Below, in pieces: positions 22,041-33,600 of a stretch of DNA of 64,000 bases. A model generated the notes under the pieces. It had not been told where the DNA came from. It saw only the letters and a program-made list of their open reading frames with translations, and did not search any database. The stretch covers positions 7,048,070 through 7,112,069 of the forward strand of contig NC_037673.1 of the NCBI RefSeq assembly GCF_003255815.1, read 5' to 3'. The stretch is from Theropithecus gelada. Its lineage: Eukaryota > Chordata > Mammalia > Primates > Cercopithecidae. How positions within the stretch are numbered: position 1 is the first letter of the stretch; each line of letters opens with the position of its first letter. A program made the position numbers and the translations under genes.

Positions 22041-25000
22041 CCATTACCACACTTAACAAAGCTAACAATGTCTGCTTGCTATAACACAACCCAGTCTATT
22101 TTCTGATTGCCCCAGTTGGTCTCAAAAACGTCTGTTGTTTGCATTTGGTTTGATGTAGTCAAATTCCACATTAGGGACATTAATTGCATTTGTATGTTGT
22201 GCCTCCTGTGTGTCTTCTCATCCAGACTAGTCTCTCCTCTTGTGTTCCTATCCAACTTGATACCTCTAAATTGCTCATCTTAAAAGCTCTGTCTTGGGCA
22301 GTACGATGCCTCACATTCTGGATTTGTCCATTTGCTACCTCCTTGGGCTTTTAGCTTGGGTCTAGGTCTTCGTACTGAATACGTTCTGTAAACTGGATGG
22401 TACCTTTAATGGCTTCATTAGATTTGGTTTAACTTTTGTTTTTTGGAGGTGAGGACAAAAACGCTGCCCTGGTGGTGTGTGTTCCCATTGGGTGCGATCA
22501 GGAGACGTAGCGGGTCTTTCTGTCCCAGTCTTCCTGGGACTGAGATAGATCAGTGGACTCAGAGGGTGACAAACTGATGCCTCCACCGCTCCCTCTCTCA
22601 CTGCCCTTTCACTTCCTGGTTTCATCTCTTGCTCACCCTGGTCTGGACTCATTCTTTCATTTGTTTCCCTAATTTTCTTGAAATTTTCGTGTAAGAAATT
22701 TTCACTTATGAGGAGGGCTAATTAGTTTATCTGAACTGAAACTTGAATAGGCAAATAAGAATAAAGTGTTAACTTTCTCAACAACTGCTAATTTTCAGAG
22801 TAAGGAATCTGTGCCCTATTACTCGGTGATTAATTTTTCTGGTGAGGGGGGTGCTTTCTTTTTGGAGGGCATCACATAAACTCTTAGATTGATACTCCTG
22901 AATATTATCCTAAATGTTTTTATGTATTTGATGTGTTTCTATCAGTTACAGCCATTATTTTTGATGCTCCAAGTATCCCTTCTTTGGCTAGTGGGAGCCC
23001 CATGACGTTCACTTCTGCATCCTTGGACACAGCCCGTTAATCTTTCTTAGCTTTTGGATTTCTGCACAACAAAATGCCCCTGACACACCCTCCACCTTTC
23101 CTTTTCCACAGCAGGGATGGGAATGGTGGTGAAGGAGAGCTCATTCCTCCATGTCATTGTTTTCATGGGTTTTCAGGAGACAGAACTAGAAAGGAAGTGT
23201 TTTGAAGAGAAAGAGACCATGAGTTTGTGCTGACATTTCTTCTTTAAATTTAAAATTATGAGATCGGTACTTCAGTTTTATGCCTGAATACACTCTTACA
23301 TTTAAAATCTGTGTACTCAACACCTTTAAACAATTGTTTATTCTTGTTTTATTCTAGAACACGTATGTGAGCACATACACATATTTATATATAATAGACA
23401 TTTTTGAAACAACAGTATTAACACTAATACTATGACCAATGATTGAGTGTTAAGTTTTTTTTGTTGTCTCTGTTCTAAAGCTGCATTTCACAAAATACAT
23501 AGGGTCAGAACATTGCGTTCTGACATCCCTTGGAATATTTTCTTGGTGTTTTTGTGATTCTCCCTGATACAGAGTTGTGTTGACTTTGTTTTAAATTTTC
23601 AGCAGTTTTCATCTGTAAAATTTAGTTTGACTTTTTGGATATATAAAATGCATAATTCCAAACTTATAACTATATGGCTATCTATATATAATCTCAGAGA
23701 GATTTTGGGTAAATCTTCCTCATACCTGCTCTTTTTGTCCTGTTCTCTTCAAGCCCCTTTTGGTGACCGATTCTGCTGGCTTTGGTTTTTATCTTTTTAC
23801 TTACTCCTTTTTTTCCTCCTAAATGATATTCTATAGCTAACATTCTGTATCAGTATATAGAGCTCATTTTTTGGCTGCATGCTTCATTTCACTGTTTATC
23901 GTAATTCATTAATCTTTCCAATATTGATTGACATTGGAGTTATTTTCAATTTTTTACTCTTAGCAATGCTACAATGAATATTTTTTTCCATTTTTGCCCA
24001 TGTATCTTTGGGATAGTCTCTAAGGAATAGGATTTTTAGGGCAAAGGATGAGCATGATATTGCTAGATATTGTCGATTTCCCTCCCCTGGACTTGGACTG
24101 CTTTGCTTCCCCAGTAGTCCCTAAGAGTGCCTGGGTTGCAGCTTGCCAAACAGGAGAGTACGTTGTCACACAGTTACAGAAACGACATCCATCCCAAGGC
24201 AGATTTGATTTGCATTTTGTTTGTTGTAAGTGAGCTTGACCAGCTTTTCATGTGTCCAAAGGACTTTTGAATTTTTTCTCCTCTCCACTGTTCGTTCATG
24301 GTCTTGCCCTTATTGCATTAGGTTGTTCTCCAGTTTTAAGAGTTCTTTATTCACAGGGATATTTGTCATTTACCTTTGATTTAAACTGCAAAGTTTTCCC
24401 CAGTTTTTACCTTGTCTTTTGCATTTTGGTGTGATGTTTTGCATACAAAAGTTCTATTGTAAGTTTTTATGTCATTAAGTAAATCAATCTTTTAGTGTGT
24501 TTGGAGACATATTCAGGAAGTCTGTTTCCCTCACCCCCACCGCTGGGTTATAAAGGAGTGCGCTTTCAGGAGCTCAGTTTTACACTTAGATGATTGATTC
24601 ATGGGGCATTTTTCCCCGTGGAAAGTGTGACATGCAGATCCAATGTCATCTTAATCTATGTGGCTACCCAGCTGGCCCAGCGCTGTTTACTGGAAGGTCA
24701 CCCTGTTTTCCTGTGCTTCATCTCCACTTCACTCAGGTCTTTTCATCGATTTCATGTTCTTCTGTTAGCCTCTGTGGGTGCCAGGACCACTCTGTTTTAT
24801 TTTTGGAAATTATATGTTTAATATCTGCTAGATCTTTTATAATATTACACATTTTATAATGGACTTCCTACCCTCAGAAAAAAATAAAAACATGTAGATG
24901 TTTTTATGGGGATTGCATTAAAATTATAACTAAACCTAAAGAGAAGTGGTGACTTTGTGATCTCATCCAGAAACATTACTTTTTCCGTGTATGCGTAGCC

Positions 25001-25841
25001 ACACGAATCGTTCTTTCAGGAGTGTTCTCAGTTCCTCATCTAGGCTTAGCACGTATCTCCTTTATGTGCCAAAGCATTGCATTTGTTGTGATTCATTCAT
25101 TCATTCAATTATTTTATTATATATATTTTCTGACACTGTGTCTTTTTTTTTATATTTTCTGTTTTAAATTGGGTTTATTGATTTTTCTCTCTAAAATTCA
25201 TGTTCTGCTATTTGAAAGAATCCTCATATTGTTTTCAAGTCTTTTAATGCACTTTTGAGTCTTCACCCAGTTTTATCTGCATATAAAGATTGTTTTATGT
25301 CTTTTCTCCTTCAATTCCGATGCCTCTAATTGCTTTCTCTTGTCTCATTGCATCGTCTAATACATCCATTACCATGTTTAATAATAGTGGCGACAGTTGG
25401 CATCTGTGCAGTTTTTCTCACTCTAGTAGGAATCTCTCCAGTGTTTCCATATTAAGTAAGAGCTGGCATTTGGACTAAAATTTTTATATTTACATAATTA
25501 CATTCAATGTTAAGTAAGCATCCATCAACTCCTCTTTTACCGGGTGTTTTTATAAAGAATTGTTGTTGTATGTTGTTAAATGCCTTTTGATGTTTTTGGA
25601 AATGAATTTCATAGATCGTTGAATATCGTCAACTGTATTTAAGAAATTTGATTGTTCATTGTAGTCTCTGGCATTATAAAGCACCTGTATTTGTCTTCTT
25701 TTAAATAGTTTTTATCCTAAATGTCATGATGTCTGATATTAAATTCTAACCTCAGATTATATTTTATTGCTTTTGCCTGGTATTTTCTTTTACATTCCTG
25801 TGTTTTTAAGCTTTCTGGGATATTTTAATTGTCTCTGTTGC

Positions 25842-25896
25842 TGGAGGCCAAGAATTCAAGACCAGCCTGGGCCACAGAGCAAGACCTTGTCTCTGA
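25842..25896 (+). mobile_element. Alu left-arm fragment
   Basis: 'ggaggccaagaattcaagac', 'cagcctgggccacagagc' and 'aagaccttgtctct' are Alu sense sequence, about 55 bp, leading into a CATA/CA repeat that likely grew from the A-rich tail. Confidence 0.8.
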
Positions 25897-25897
25897 A

Positions 25898-25898
<1 letters not shown>

Positions 25899-25931
<33 letters not shown>

Positions 25932-25945
25932 ATACATACATAAAT
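25899..25945 (+). repeat. (CA)n/(CATA)n microsatellite
   Basis: A run of about 16 CA units with CATA at both ends, attached to an Alu fragment. Confidence 0.95.
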
Positions 25946-26250
25946 GTGAGTCTTTGGTATACAGAATAGAGTTATTGTTTTGTAACCTGAAAGTCTTGTT
26001 TTAATAGACGAGAGAGGGCTATTTGCATATATCGATACAGTCATCATTCTTGGCCTCAGTTCTGCTGTGAGTGAACGCACAGTTGGATCCATACCCACAT
26101 GTGTGCACAGTACAGATACATAGTCTTGCCATGTGGTCTGTTTGTTTTGCTTTTGTTTTATTTACTTATTTTAAAAGAGGAGATGGTTTCTTTTGGTGCT
26201 TAGAAAGAACTGTGTTTTTCTCTTGCTGTTGCCTTGTGTGAATACTCTTC

Positions 26251-27805
26251 TACAATGTTCTTCTCCAATACCTCTTTGATAGGACTATTGGCTTCCTGCT
26301 TTTATAAGCACTACCAAAATTAATGAGTACACACAGATCCTGCCCTCTCATGTTAAGTTCATCCTTGAATTCTGAAGGATGCTGCTTGTTTTGTTAGCTG
26401 CTGGTGACGCATGTGTTTCTTCATGTTTGGAGCACATCACAGTTACCCTCTCTGTCATCACTCTTTCCCTCGGTTGGTCATCTGGTACGACAGCTGAAGT
26501 TAAAATAGGCTCAGTGCCCACCACCCAACCTTACTCGGAAGCTTGTTCTGGGGATCCCTCCAGAACAAAATCCCCCAAGCTCTTCTGCAACTCTGGGGTC
26601 TCTCCTGTGGTCTCACCTGTAATTTAGGCTCTTGATGTCTCTGGCCTGGTCGGCCCTGCATGCTGAGGTCTAACTGCCTGTGACCTTGCCTGGCCACAAC
26701 TATTCCTGCCCCTCAGAGGAAAGGGCTTGCAGCATCATCCTGGCAGTGGGAGAGCAAATCTCTCATAGGGATCCCTTCACTTTAGAATCTGGTTCAGGGA
26801 ATTGAGAGCCCGGACCTCAGGGCCTGTCCAGCTCTGTGCTGGTATAGGGTGACTTCTGGTCAGGTCACCTCCAGACCTACCCCCACCTCCACCTCATGTG
26901 ATTTCTTTTTTCAGCTTTGTTTGTCTGACTTTCTTCTAGCAGAAATGTTCACTCCCACAGCCTGCAGCTGGGCAGTAAGTGGGAAGTCAGGGGGTCCTGC
27001 ACGGTGAAGAGGTCGAGAGGCAGGAGGAGGCTATTCGAGAGCGGGAAGAGATCGGCACAGTGGGGAACTGGATCCTGCAGACAAGGGGCTTCCAGGGCCA
27101 AGGAAGGTGCTATTGTACCAGATCTCAGCAGAATTTCTCGTACTCACAGTTGGCTTAGTGGGGAGGCCGGAGGGAAAATCCAGAGGAAAAGTGTCCAAAA
27201 GGCCAGAGCAGAGCCAGGGAAGGGGCTTATAAGGAGCAGGACCTACTGGGGCTGCAGAAGCTTTTCCTGAGGACCCGGGGCTTCCTGCAGAAGGGAGGGG
27301 GCAGCTGCAGAGCTTGGCCAAGACCTCTGCAGACATGGGGACCAGAGGGTGTCCCCTGAGGAGGCCTCCCAAATATCTTGGCACAAGCATCCCTCTGAAG
27401 TTGCTCTGCTTACAACAGCCCCTCTTGTGTGCAAACCCTGTGTGCTCTCTGGGGACACCTGGAACTCTGGCTTCTTCTAATCCCACAAGACCCTGAGGTA
27501 GCGATAGGGTCTTTCTAGTCATGGCTTCTCTCAGCTGCAGCTCTGGAGCTCTTTCCATAGGAAGAGGTAAGCACTCTGTCCTACTTGTCTCAAGGAGTTA
27601 TCAGGAGAATACATTCAAGATGCAGAAGGGCCTCTGAAGAATGTCGCATGCCAGACCCAGGACAGGTGCTTTCTGTCCTTTTCCCTCGTGCTCAGGGTTT
27701 CTGGGGCAAAGAGATTCTCCTCTGAGTCTCTGTCTGTTTAGCAGATGGCTCTGACTTATTTTATGTAAGGCCTGTAACAGCTGTAGGTGTGTTGGTGTTG
27801 AGCAG
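26251..27805. other. GC-richer unassigned stretch
   Basis: About 1.5 kb that is clearly richer in G+C than its surroundings, especially 26.5-27.6 kb, but with few CpG pairs, so not a CpG island. Purine-rich plus-strand text such as 'gaggcaggaggaggctatt' is common. The 175-codon minus frame at 27031-27558 has low-complexity P/S/G/L composition and no recognised domain. Could be old L1 or LTR sequence or single-copy regulatory DNA. Confidence 0.4.
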
Positions 27806-28623
27806 ATTCATTCATTTTTTTTTTTCATCAACTTTTAAGTTCTGGGGTACATGTGCAGGATGTGCAGGTTAGTTACACAGGTGAGCGTGTGCCATGGCAG
27901 TTTGCTGCACAGAGCGTCCCATCATCTAGGTTTTAAGCCCAGCATCCATTAACTATTTTTCCTGTTGCTCTCCCTCCCCCACCCTCCAACAGGTCCTCAT
28001 GTGTGTTGTTGCCCTACTTTTGTCTATGTATTCTCATCATTCCGCTCCCACTTACAAGTGAGAACGTGCAGTGTCTGGTTTTCTGTTCCTGAGTTTGCTA
28101 AGGATAAAGGCTTCCAGCTCCATCTATGTCCCTGCAGAGGACATGATCTCGTTCCTTTCTGTGGCTGCATAGTATTCGATGGTGTATATGTACAACATTT
28201 TTTTTATCCAGTCTATCATCAATGGGCATTTGGGTTGACTCCATGTCTTTGCTATTGTGAATAGTGCTGTAATGAACATATGTGTGTATGTATCTTTAAA
28301 ATAGAATGATTTATATTCCTTTGGGTATATACTCAGTAATGGGATTGCTGGGTCAAATAGTATTTCTGCTTCTAGATCTTTGAGGAATCACCACACCATC
28401 TTCCACAGTGGTTGAAATAATTTACATTCCCACCAATAGTGTAAAAGCATTTTCTTTTCCTCTGCAACCTCGCCAGCATCTGTTGTTTCTTGACTTTCTG
28501 ATAATCGCCATTCTGACTGGTGTGAGATGGTATCTCACTGTGGTTTTGATTTGTATTTCTCTGATGATTGTTATCTCCTCTAGTTCAGAACCTTATGAAG
28601 CAAATCCATCAATTCATTCATTT
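27806..28623 (-). mobile_element. 5-prime truncated L1P (antisense) with 12-bp target duplication
   Basis: A T-rich tail at 27816 leads into L1PA/L1PB 3-prime UTR and ORF2 end in reverse: 'gttctggggtacatgtgcag', 'gcttccagctccatctatgt', 'tcctttgggtatatactcag' and 'ctgactggtgtgagatggta'. A 12-bp direct repeat 'attcattcattt' occurs at 27806-27817 and 28612-28623. L1 likeness stops near 28575 and about 35 bp of unexplained filler precedes the second repeat. Confidence 0.88.
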
Positions 28624-29019
28624 ATCCAGAACAACCAATTTTTTTTTTAAGAAATGTTGTCCCCCAAAATAGACTGAGAAATAAAAACATCATTCTTCTT
28701 AAAATGAGTACTTCAAATGTGTTTTCAGTGTATTCAGTACTATTTTTGATACTTGGATGAACAAAAGAGCACCTCTGCCTTACCTTTTCCTATGCAGACC
28801 TCTATCAGCCTGGTGCTTTTTAGTACAAAACAGAACAAGAGCAACCAAGAGGTGCCAGCTTCACTTTCAGGCTGTGCTACTAAATATGAATAGCCAAAAA
28901 ATACATAAAAATAAAATGGAAAATCTGTATTCCCCTGTTGAAATACGTAACAACTCACTGTAGGAGCTGGAAAGAAAAGGAGTTGATTTTCCACACTGGC
29001 AACAGCCAACTCCATATAC
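28624..29019. other. Unassigned noncoding stretch
   Basis: About 0.4 kb between an L1 and a Tigger1 end. No repeat or exon recognised. Confidence 0.4.
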
Positions 29020-29411
29020 AGGATAGGCACACCTCATTTGATTGTACTTTGTTCTATTGCACGTCTCAGATACTGAATTTTTTACAGATTGAATGTTTTT
29101 GGCAACCCTGTGTCAACCAATCTATTGGCGGCATTTTTCCAACAGCCTGTGCTCACTTGTGTCACTGTGTCACATTTTGTTCATTGTCACAGTATTTGAA
29201 AAGTTTCATTATTATTGGATCTGCTATAGTGACCTGTGACCTGTGATCTTTGATATTATTTTAAGTATTTTGGGGCACCGTGCAAGTTTGAAGGAAGTTC
29301 TAGTGTGGGTAAAATGCTATAAATTAGTATCCTATGCTACAAAGAAATGGTTTTTTTGGAAAGAAAGAGTACATGGATGGGACAAATTTAATTTTGTTCT
29401 TATTTTATTAT
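29020..29411 (+). mobile_element. Tigger1-type DNA transposon, left part
   Basis: The left terminus 'ggcacacctcatttgattg' and following 'tttttacagattgaatgttt', 'ggcaaccctgtgtcaacc' and 'catttttccaacagcctgtg' match the left end of Tigger1 (pogo-like TcMar). After 'ttttggggcaccgtgcaag' it jumps to the region before the 3-prime UTR ('gaaggaagttctagtgtggg'), so most transposase coding sequence is deleted. The rest of the element lies at 31082-31129 and 31827-32108. Confidence 0.85.
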
Positions 29412-29544
29412 GTCTTTATCCTTTAAAAATTTTTTTATTCAGTAGCTTTAGGGGTACAAGTGGTTTTTTGGTTAGATAGATGAATTGTATAGCGGTGAAG
29501 TCTGAGATTTTAATGCACCCATCACACAAGTAGTGTACATTATA

Positions 29545-29872
29545 CCCAGTATGTAGGTTTTGTTTGTTTGTTTGTTTTATTGAGATGGAGTCTTGCTTTG
29601 TTGCCCAGGCTGGAGTGCAATGGCACATCTCGGCTCATTGCAACCTCAGCCTCCCAGGTTCAAGTGATTCTTCAGCCTCAGCCTCTCAAGTAGCTGGGAC
29701 TACAGGTGAGCACCATCACATTAGGCTTTTTTGTATTTTTAGTAGAGACAGGGTTTCACCATGTTGGCCAGGCTGGTCTCGAACTCCTGACCTCAGGTGA
29801 TCTGCCTGCCTCAGCCTCCCAAAGTGCTGGGATTACAGGCATGAGCCACCACGCCCAGCCCCCAGTGTGTAG
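29545..29872 (-). mobile_element. AluS-class element (antisense)
   Basis: Full dimeric Alu at 29557-29860 with (TTTG)n-like tail, 'gagatggagtcttgctttgt', 'ctcgaactcctgacctcagg' and 'gtgagccaccacgcccagcc'-type end. Target duplications 'cccagtatgtag' (29545-29556) and 'cccagtgtgtag' (29861-29872) differ by one base. Mutated CpGs suggest an AluS, older than the 10.1-kb copy. Confidence 0.92.
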
Positions 29873-30668
29873 TTTTTTTAATCCCTCATTTTCCTCCTGC
29901 TCTCCCCACTTCTGAGTTTCCAATGTCTATTATATCTCTCTGCATGCCGTTGCATACTCATAGCTTAGCTTCCACTGTATGTTACAAATGAGAACATACA
30001 GCATTTGGTTTTCCATTCCTAAGTTACTTCCCTTGGAATAATGGCTTCCAGTTTTATACAAGTTGCTTCAAAGGCATTATTGCATTCTTTTTTATGGCTG
30101 AATAGTATTCCATGGTGTATATGTATCACATTTTCTTTAACCACTCATCAATTGATGAACACTTAGTTGGTTTCATATCTTTATAATTGTGAAATATGCT
30201 GTGATACTCATATGCATGCAGGTGTCTTTTTGATATAACTTCTTTCCTTTTCCATAGATACCCAGCAGTGAGATTGCTAGATCAAATGGTAGATCCACTT
30301 TGAATTCTTTGAGAAATCTCCATATTGCTTTCTACTGAGGTTGTACTGATTTATATTCCCATCAGCAGTGAATAAGTGTTCCCTTTTCACCACATCCATG
30401 CTAACATCAATTGTTTTTTGACTTTTTAATAATGACCATTCTGGTTGGGGTAATGTGGTATCTCATTGTGGCCTTAATTTGCAGTTCCCTGATGATTAAT
30501 GATGTTGAGCATTTTTTCATATGTTTTTTAGCCATCTGTGTATTTTTCTTTGAGAAATGTCTATTCATGTCATTTGCCTACTTTTTAATGGGATTATTTG
30601 TTTTTGTCCTTGTTGATTTGAGTTCCTTGTAGATTCTGGATACTAGTCCTTTGTTGGATGCAGAGTTT

Positions 30669-30729
30669 GCAAATATATTCTCCCATTCTCCCATTTGCCA
30701 GGAGTCGTGGCAAATATATTCTCCCATTG
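30669..30729 (+). repeat. Local duplication within L1
   Basis: 'gcaaatatattctcccatt' occurs at 30669-30687 and again at 30710-30728, 41 bp apart. The L1 family has this word once, so one copy is a later local duplication. Confidence 0.85.
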
Positions 30730-31081
30730 CCTGTTTACTCTGATGATTATTTCTTTTGCTGTGCAGAGGCTTTTTAGTTTAGTTAGCTCCCATTTATTTA
30801 TTTTTGTTTCGGTTGCATTTGCTTTTGGGGTCTTTGTCATGAATTCTTTGCCTGAGCCAATGTCCAGATGAGTTTTTTCTGGATTATCTTCTAGAATTTT
30901 TATGGTTTCAGATTTTAGATTTAAGTCTTTGACCCTTCTTGAGTTTATGTTTGTATAAGGTGAGAGGTGCAGATTTAGTTTTATTCCTCCACATGTGGCT
31001 ATCCAGTTTACCCAGCATCACTTATTGAACAATGTGTTCTCCCCCTGATTTATATTGTTGTATGCTTTGTCAGAGATCAGT

Positions 31082-31129
31082 GTTACTGTAAGAAATTACC
31101 AGAGCCACCCCCGCCTTCAGCAACCATAG
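31082..31129 (+). mobile_element. Tigger1-type DNA transposon, middle part
   Basis: 'taagaaattaccagagccac' and 'cgccttcagcaacca' continue the Tigger1 sequence left at 29411, after the L1 insertion and before the ERV1-type LTR. Confidence 0.75.
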
Positions 31130-31826
31130 TTCTTGTTACTGGCGGCGATCCCTATGGGTCTGCAGCAGCCTCAATTCTTGCCTCCTCAGAGGAAAGAATT
31201 CAACTGAGGAGGCAGAAGGCAGAAGGAGAGACCAAGGTAAGTTTTAGAGCAGGAGTGAAATTGATGAAAAAGCTTTAGAGCAGGAACGAAAGACAGGAAG
31301 TACACTTGGAAGAGGGCCAAGCGGGCAACTTGAAAGACAAGTGCATGGTTTGACCTTTTGACTTGGGGTTTTATATGTTTGCATACTTCCCGGGTCTTGT
31401 GTCCCTTCTCTCCTGACTCTTCCCTCGGGGTGGGCAGTTTGCATGCACGGTGGCCTGCCAGCTCTTGGGAGGGGAGCATGCAGAGTGTTCACTGGAGTTG
31501 TACTAATGCTCACTTGGGGCAATCTTCCCTGACCAACTGAATGTCCCTAGGAGGTCATATACCAGTTAAACTCCACCATTTTTCCTCTTAATGCACCTGT
31601 GTAAGCCCACACACCCAACTCCTGAGATCTTATTAAGAAGCGGCTGTTACCAGTTTCAGGTTTTTTCTATCTACAGGGAGCCTGCTTTTCCCTGGTACCG
31701 GCTGCAACCAATGATTATTTTAGAGAGACAGTTAACTGCCTGAACATCACCTGAGGGTCACCTGACAGTTCTAGTTGGGTGGGGGGTGCCATCTCCTGCC
31801 CTGTTCGTGTCTGACCAGCTGTTTTC
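31130..31826 (-). mobile_element. ERV1-type solo LTR (antisense), family not determined
   Basis: A block of about 695 bp foreign to Tigger1, bounded by tg at 31134 and ca near 31825. Its antisense text 'ctgcagcagcctcaattctt', 'gcctcctcagaggaaagaat' and 'gggttttatatgtttgcata' (TATA region on the minus strand), with repeated 'tttagagcaggag' words, resembles ERV1-class LTRs that end in a polypyrimidine and splice-like R/U5. I cannot name the family and saw no convincing 4-bp duplication. No viral genes attached. Confidence 0.6.
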
Positions 31827-32108
31827 TCACCCTGAGTCAGCAGCTGTCAACATTGAGGCAAGACCTTTCGCCAGCAACAAGATTATGACTTGCTCAAGGC
31901 TCAGTTAACAGCATTTTTAGCAATAATGTGCTTTTAAATTAAGGTATGTGCATTTTTTAAGTAATGCTATTTAGACTATAGTGTAGTTTCAACATAATTT
32001 TTATTTGCGCTGGGAAACCAAAAAATTGGCGTGACCTGCTTGATTTCGGCATTCTCTTTATTGCAATGGTGTGGAGCCCAGCCTGCAATATTAGTGATGT
32101 ATGCGTCC
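31827..32108 (+). mobile_element. Tigger1-type DNA transposon, right part
   Basis: 'gtcagcagctgtcaacattg', 'ttatgacttgctcaaggctc', 'ttaacagcatttttagcaat' and 'gggaaaccaaaaaattggcg' follow the Tigger1 3-prime region, ending 'agtgatgtatgcgtcc', the degraded right inverted repeat partner of the left end at about 29020. Confidence 0.85.
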
Positions 32109-33190
32109 ATTTACTTTACAATTCCCAGTGGAGAAAACAGTTTTCAGATGTTTTAGAATTTAAAGAATAAATTTATCCTTGATTCCTATCTTGCTGCCTC
32201 TTCCAAATATTGGTGAACACTTCTTTTTTCATATAATCTGGCAAAAGATTTTTATAAAAGTATTTCTTCATGCAATGTTGTAAAATAATGTTTTGTTGCA
32301 AAAATTATAATGTTAAGTACCTTAATAGGCAATGAAGGAAACAAAACTCAGAGAATTCCAACTCACAGAGCTGATACTATGCTTGTTTTGGAAGTTCCTT
32401 TGGGATGTTTTCTTTTCATTATTGATGCATTTGAGTTCATATTCTATCTTCAGTTTAGTAGCTTTTGCCTTTTTTCACGTGTTTAAAATTCTTCGTCAGT
32501 GTTACTTTTTTGTACAATATATGTAACTCTCCTTTGGTTGTTAGATATTTAGGTTATTCCAAAAATACTCATTATTATAATCATGTTGTGATAAATCCTC
32601 CTCATGTATAGAGCATTTCTTATGTGCTTTTTGCCAGTCATTTTTTAGCATTGAATGTAAAAGTGAAGTTGCTGGTCCGAAAGAGTGTTTATATGGCTAT
32701 CGAGCAGACATCCAACAGCTTTGCCAGAACTTTCCACATTCTGTACCCGACCTGTGAAACTGGGTTTTCTTCTTTTCCCACTGCACAAACTTAGCATACT
32801 GCCATCTTTCCTAGGTTCTCTTTGTGCGTTGTATATTGTAATGAATGTCAGCTTGAAGGATACAACAGAAGAATAAAATTAGCTAAGGCACCACAGTTAG
32901 ACTTACATTGCTGTCACTGTTGATATTTTGTTAGTAAAGAGAGGCTAGACTTATGCTGCTGTGTGAAAACACAAGTTAGATTTAGGTTTAAAAGTCTGTC
33001 TGAGATGCTGGTCAGTGATTACATACTGTTCCACTAAAATTTGCAACACAGTTGATGAAAGTCTCCTTAAACTATGGACATTTGAGGGAAAAGTTCTCAC
33101 TAAATGTGGTATCACACATTATTATAGGGGATCAAAATTATGTGATTACCTATTCAATCAAAAACATAATCACAAACTTACATAATTTGT
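32109..33190. other. Unassigned AT-rich stretch, possible L1M trace
   Basis: Mostly unrecognised. Around 32540-32830 a faint likeness to reverse L1M ('aaagtgaagttgctggtccg' resembling the 'gggattgctgggtcaaa' block) is possible but not secure. Confidence 0.35.
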
Positions 33191-33600
33191 TTTAAAATAT
33201 CACATATATATTATAAAACATGTAGGAATATAATGAAATATAATAGCATAAATTGTATGTATTATAATTATATATTTGTTATATTATATATGGTATGTGT
33301 ATATACACTGTATATATTATATGACAAACATAATTATAATATATACATTTTATGTTATATCAATTATTAACATAATTATGTTATAATATATGATATACAG
33401 TATGTATTATATAGTAAATATATATGCTATATATTATATAACATATTATACATTATAATATATTTAATTATAATGGCATACTACGTATTCTTTATAATGT
33501 ATTACAATGTACATTGTTATAGAATTGCATAATATAACATATTAATGTATTTATATAATATATAAGCTATATAAATTATTAGGAAAGCATAGTAGGAATA
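33190..33600. repeat. AT-rich low-complexity TA tract
   Basis: Over 400 bp of almost pure A+T built from TATA, TTATAA and ATAATTAT words, with short palindromes such as 'aacataattatgtt'. Confidence 0.9.

Larger units (their letters stand above)
22080..26250 (-). mobile_element. Long old L1M LINE (antisense)
   Basis: Reading left to right this is an L1M from 3-prime UTR toward ORF2. The UTR part has 'attgccccagttggtctca' and 'tggctagtgggagccccatg'; the ORF2 part has 'tctaaggaataggattttta', 'ctgggttataaaggagtg', 'tttatggggattgcattaaa' near 24901, 'taataatagtggcgacagtt' near 25379 and 'gttaaatgccttttgatgtt' near 25574. A small Alu piece and CA tract interrupt it at 25842-25945. Right border is uncertain. 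All reading frames are broken. Confidence 0.7.
29420..31081 (-). mobile_element. L1P/L1MA LINE (antisense) inserted in Tigger1
   Basis: Reverse L1 3-prime UTR and ORF2 end: 'ttcagtagctttaggggtac', 'gaatagtattccatggtgta', 'gagattgctagatcaaatgg', 'tgcagaggctttttagttta' and 'catgtggctatccagtttac'. An AluS lies inside at 29557-29860. A small local duplication is present at 30669-30729. Confidence 0.85.

Noticed and set aside
27031..27558. 175-codon minus-strand open frame
   Set aside because: Composition is P/S/G/L-rich low complexity typical of GC-rich noncoding DNA, plus-strand frames overlap it, and no domain, signal or splice context is visible.
29220..29250. Tandem nuclear-receptor-like motifs (tgacctgtgacctgtgatc)
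   Set aside because: The text is ordinary Tigger1 terminal sequence with small changes, so the repeat of tgacctg is explained by the transposon.
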